This document shows positions 49,140 to 50,230 of a stretch of DNA of 50,230 nt, in pieces. The position numbers and the translations under genes are program-made. The stretch is from a virus. Where the stretch lies: positions 1 through 50,230 of the IMG/VR virus record IMGVR_UViG_3300027743_000008; one strand, given 5' to 3'. A model generated the notes under the pieces. It was not told the origin of the DNA and searched no databases. It saw nothing but the letters and a program-made list of their open reading frames with translations. Position 1 is the first letter of the stretch, and every line of letters starts with the position of its first letter.

Positions 49140-50230
49140 CTATTCGCGGGCGAGTGCCTTCACGAGCGCGTTGAGACCGGCCCGCGTGATGTCGCGGCTG
49201 TCGCATTCGACGGCAAGGCCGAAACCCGGATGCACTGGTGTATCGATGCACAGCACGGCGGTTTCGACGTCGAGGCGTCGAGCGTAGGCGTTTGCGCTTT
49301 TGACGCCTTCCGGCCCATAGGCGCAATCGCCATCCGTCACCACGAAAAGCACTTTGCGTTTGGCGGGCGCGCGCGCCGCAAGCTTGGCGCTGGCTTGGAC
49401 AATCGCGCCCGTAATGTCTGTGCAACCGGCCGGGTTTGTCGCTAGCGACGCGAAACGGTTTTGGACGTCCGCCTGCGACAAGCTTTCATTGGGCCGCTTG
49501 ACGGCGCGTGGCGTTCCCTCCGTGAAACGCGTGATGCCGCACTTGACGCCGACTTGCTTGGCCGCTTGCGCAATAACGAGTGCCAGCGTCGCCGTGGCGT
49601 ATGCGGCCTTGCCCCGCATCGAAGCCGAACCGTCGCAGAGGATTTCGATTTCGGTCTGATAGCCTCCCGCGATGGTACGTTTCGCGAAAACCGAATTGTC
49701 TCCGCTTGCGACGCGGGCATAGGCGAAACGATCGAGACGGCCCGTCGGGCGCGCCCGTTCCCAAGTTTCGGTTTCCTCCGATTTCAGGACACGGGCGACT
49801 TGCGCCCGGAGTTTCCCGGAACGCGCCGCAACGGCGCGCAAGTTGGTTGTGGTGGCATTGTCCGGGCCGCGATTGGCCATATGCAGGAACGGTTTCCCGG
49901 CAGTTTCTTGCGCCCGGCGGATCGCCGCGATAACCGCCATTTCGACTTGCGCGGCATGGCCGCTTTTCGAAAGCGCGTCGACGGTATCCCTCAACGTTTC
50001 CGACATCGGTTGCATATCGACCTTGGCGCATTTCGTGACATCGGTCTGCGGCAAGTCGGCGGCGTCGCCGTCGCCCATGCCCGCCTTGCCGTCGCCGTCG
50101 CCTTGCGCCGCACCCTTGGAAGGCTCTCCATCGGCCTTGGAGGCGTCGCCATCGGCCTTTGCCTCTCCATCGGCCTTGGAGGCGTCGCCATCGGCCTTTG
50201 CCTCTCCATCGGCCTTGGAGGCGTCGCCAT
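49140..50230 (-). CDS. CobT-like VWA protein, C-terminal part (gene enters from the right edge)
   Basis: An open frame enters from the window edge in the same phase as the N-terminal part at 1-818. After the acidic ADGEAK-type repeats and a DGDGKAGMGDGDAA linker comes a VWA domain. Its MIDAS residues are visible as LCDGSASM, TDITGAIVQASA and VLFVVTDGDC. The C-terminal domain of CobT-like proteins binds the AAA+ partner and metal. Ends with TAG and a strong terminator. Confidence 0.85.
   Translation of the reverse strand, partial: GDASKADGEAKADGDASKADGEAKADGDASKADGEPSKGAAQGDGDGKAGMGDGDAADLPQTDVTKCAKVDMQPMSETLRDTVDALSKSGHAAQVEMAVIAAIRRAQETAGKPFLHMANRGPDNATTTNLRAVAARSGKLRAQVARVLKSEETETWERARPTGRLDRFAYARVASGDNSVFAKRTIAGGYQTEIEILCDGSASMRGKAAYATATLALVIAQAAKQVGVKCGITRFTEGTPRAVKRPNESLSQADVQNRFASLATNPAGCTDITGAIVQASAKLAARAPAKRKVLFVVTDGDCAYGPEGVKSANAYARRLDVETAVLCIDTPVHPGFGLAVECDSRDITRAGLNALVKALARE
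50134..50230. repeat. right copy of the 97-bp terminal repeat
   Basis: Identical to bases 1-97. Just upstream of it the sequence diverges from the repeat by one base (AGGCTCTCCATCG), so the 97-bp identity is bounded within a short tandem array. Confidence 0.9.

Noticed and set aside
1-50230. tRNA genes, CRISPR arrays, integrase, phage RNA polymerase
   Set aside because: I looked for T-loop sequences, regularly spaced repeats and conserved motifs of these families and found none. The 39-bp and 7-bp tandem arrays have no spacers.

Overview
The window is essentially a complete double-stranded DNA phage genome of podovirus type. It is GC-rich (judged by eye). The hallmark genes present are large terminase, a P22-sized portal, scaffold, major capsid protein, tail-tube and stabilisation proteins, ejection-type proteins, fibres and an endolysin. 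I see no tail-sheath, tape-measure, integrase, RNA polymerase, rRNA, tRNA or CRISPR. An alphaproteobacterial (rhizobium-like) host is suggested by the phage DUF3309 protein, the CobS/CobT pair and general sequence style. This is an inference, not a demonstrated host.

The first and last 97 bases are identical. If they are overlapped, a split reading frame closes exactly in frame into one 603-residue CobT-like gene. The sequence is therefore best read as a circular or circularly permuted molecule of about 50,133 bp, opened inside a 39-bp tandem repeat.

Layout. (1) 49140-50230 plus 1-2417, minus strand: a CobS-like AAA+ ATPase and a CobT-like VWA protein with a HELCH motif. (2) 2418-2854: non-coding, with four stacked tandem-repeat arrays, a possible replication origin. 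(3) 2806-10047, minus strand: replication genes comprising a DUF3223/HNH nuclease, a primase-helicase, a family A DNA polymerase split by an intein, and a conserved partner protein. The intein carries a complete HNH endonuclease gene in a different reading frame. (4) 10048-10188: a divergent control region. (5) 10189-17072, plus strand: a tightly coupled early operon of regulators, three 20-25 residue membrane peptides, RuvC-like resolvase, SNF2-type helicase, Cas4-like DUF2800 nuclease, DUF2815 SSB-like protein and a LuxR-type HTH. (6) 17108-47973, minus strand: the late region. Read in its direction of transcription (from high to low coordinates) it holds a terminase small-subunit candidate, tail fibres, two IPT/TIG-domain proteins, a lysis cassette, terminase, portal, scaffold, capsid, tail-tube proteins, two acetyltransferase-like genes, and six ejection-type proteins that include a metalloprotease-like, an M15 peptidase and a lysozyme-like protein. 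(7) 47974-49139: two regulatory gaps flanking an HGG-motif gene.

Genes within each block mostly overlap as ATGA or TGATG, so translation is strongly coupled. A heptamer, GGAGACA/TGTCTCC, recurs across almost the whole genome in both orientations and in several reading frames. It also serves as a frequent Shine-Dalgarno sequence. It is nearly absent from the cobS/cobT block. This heptamer and the nested endonuclease-intein are the two observations I consider most unusual.
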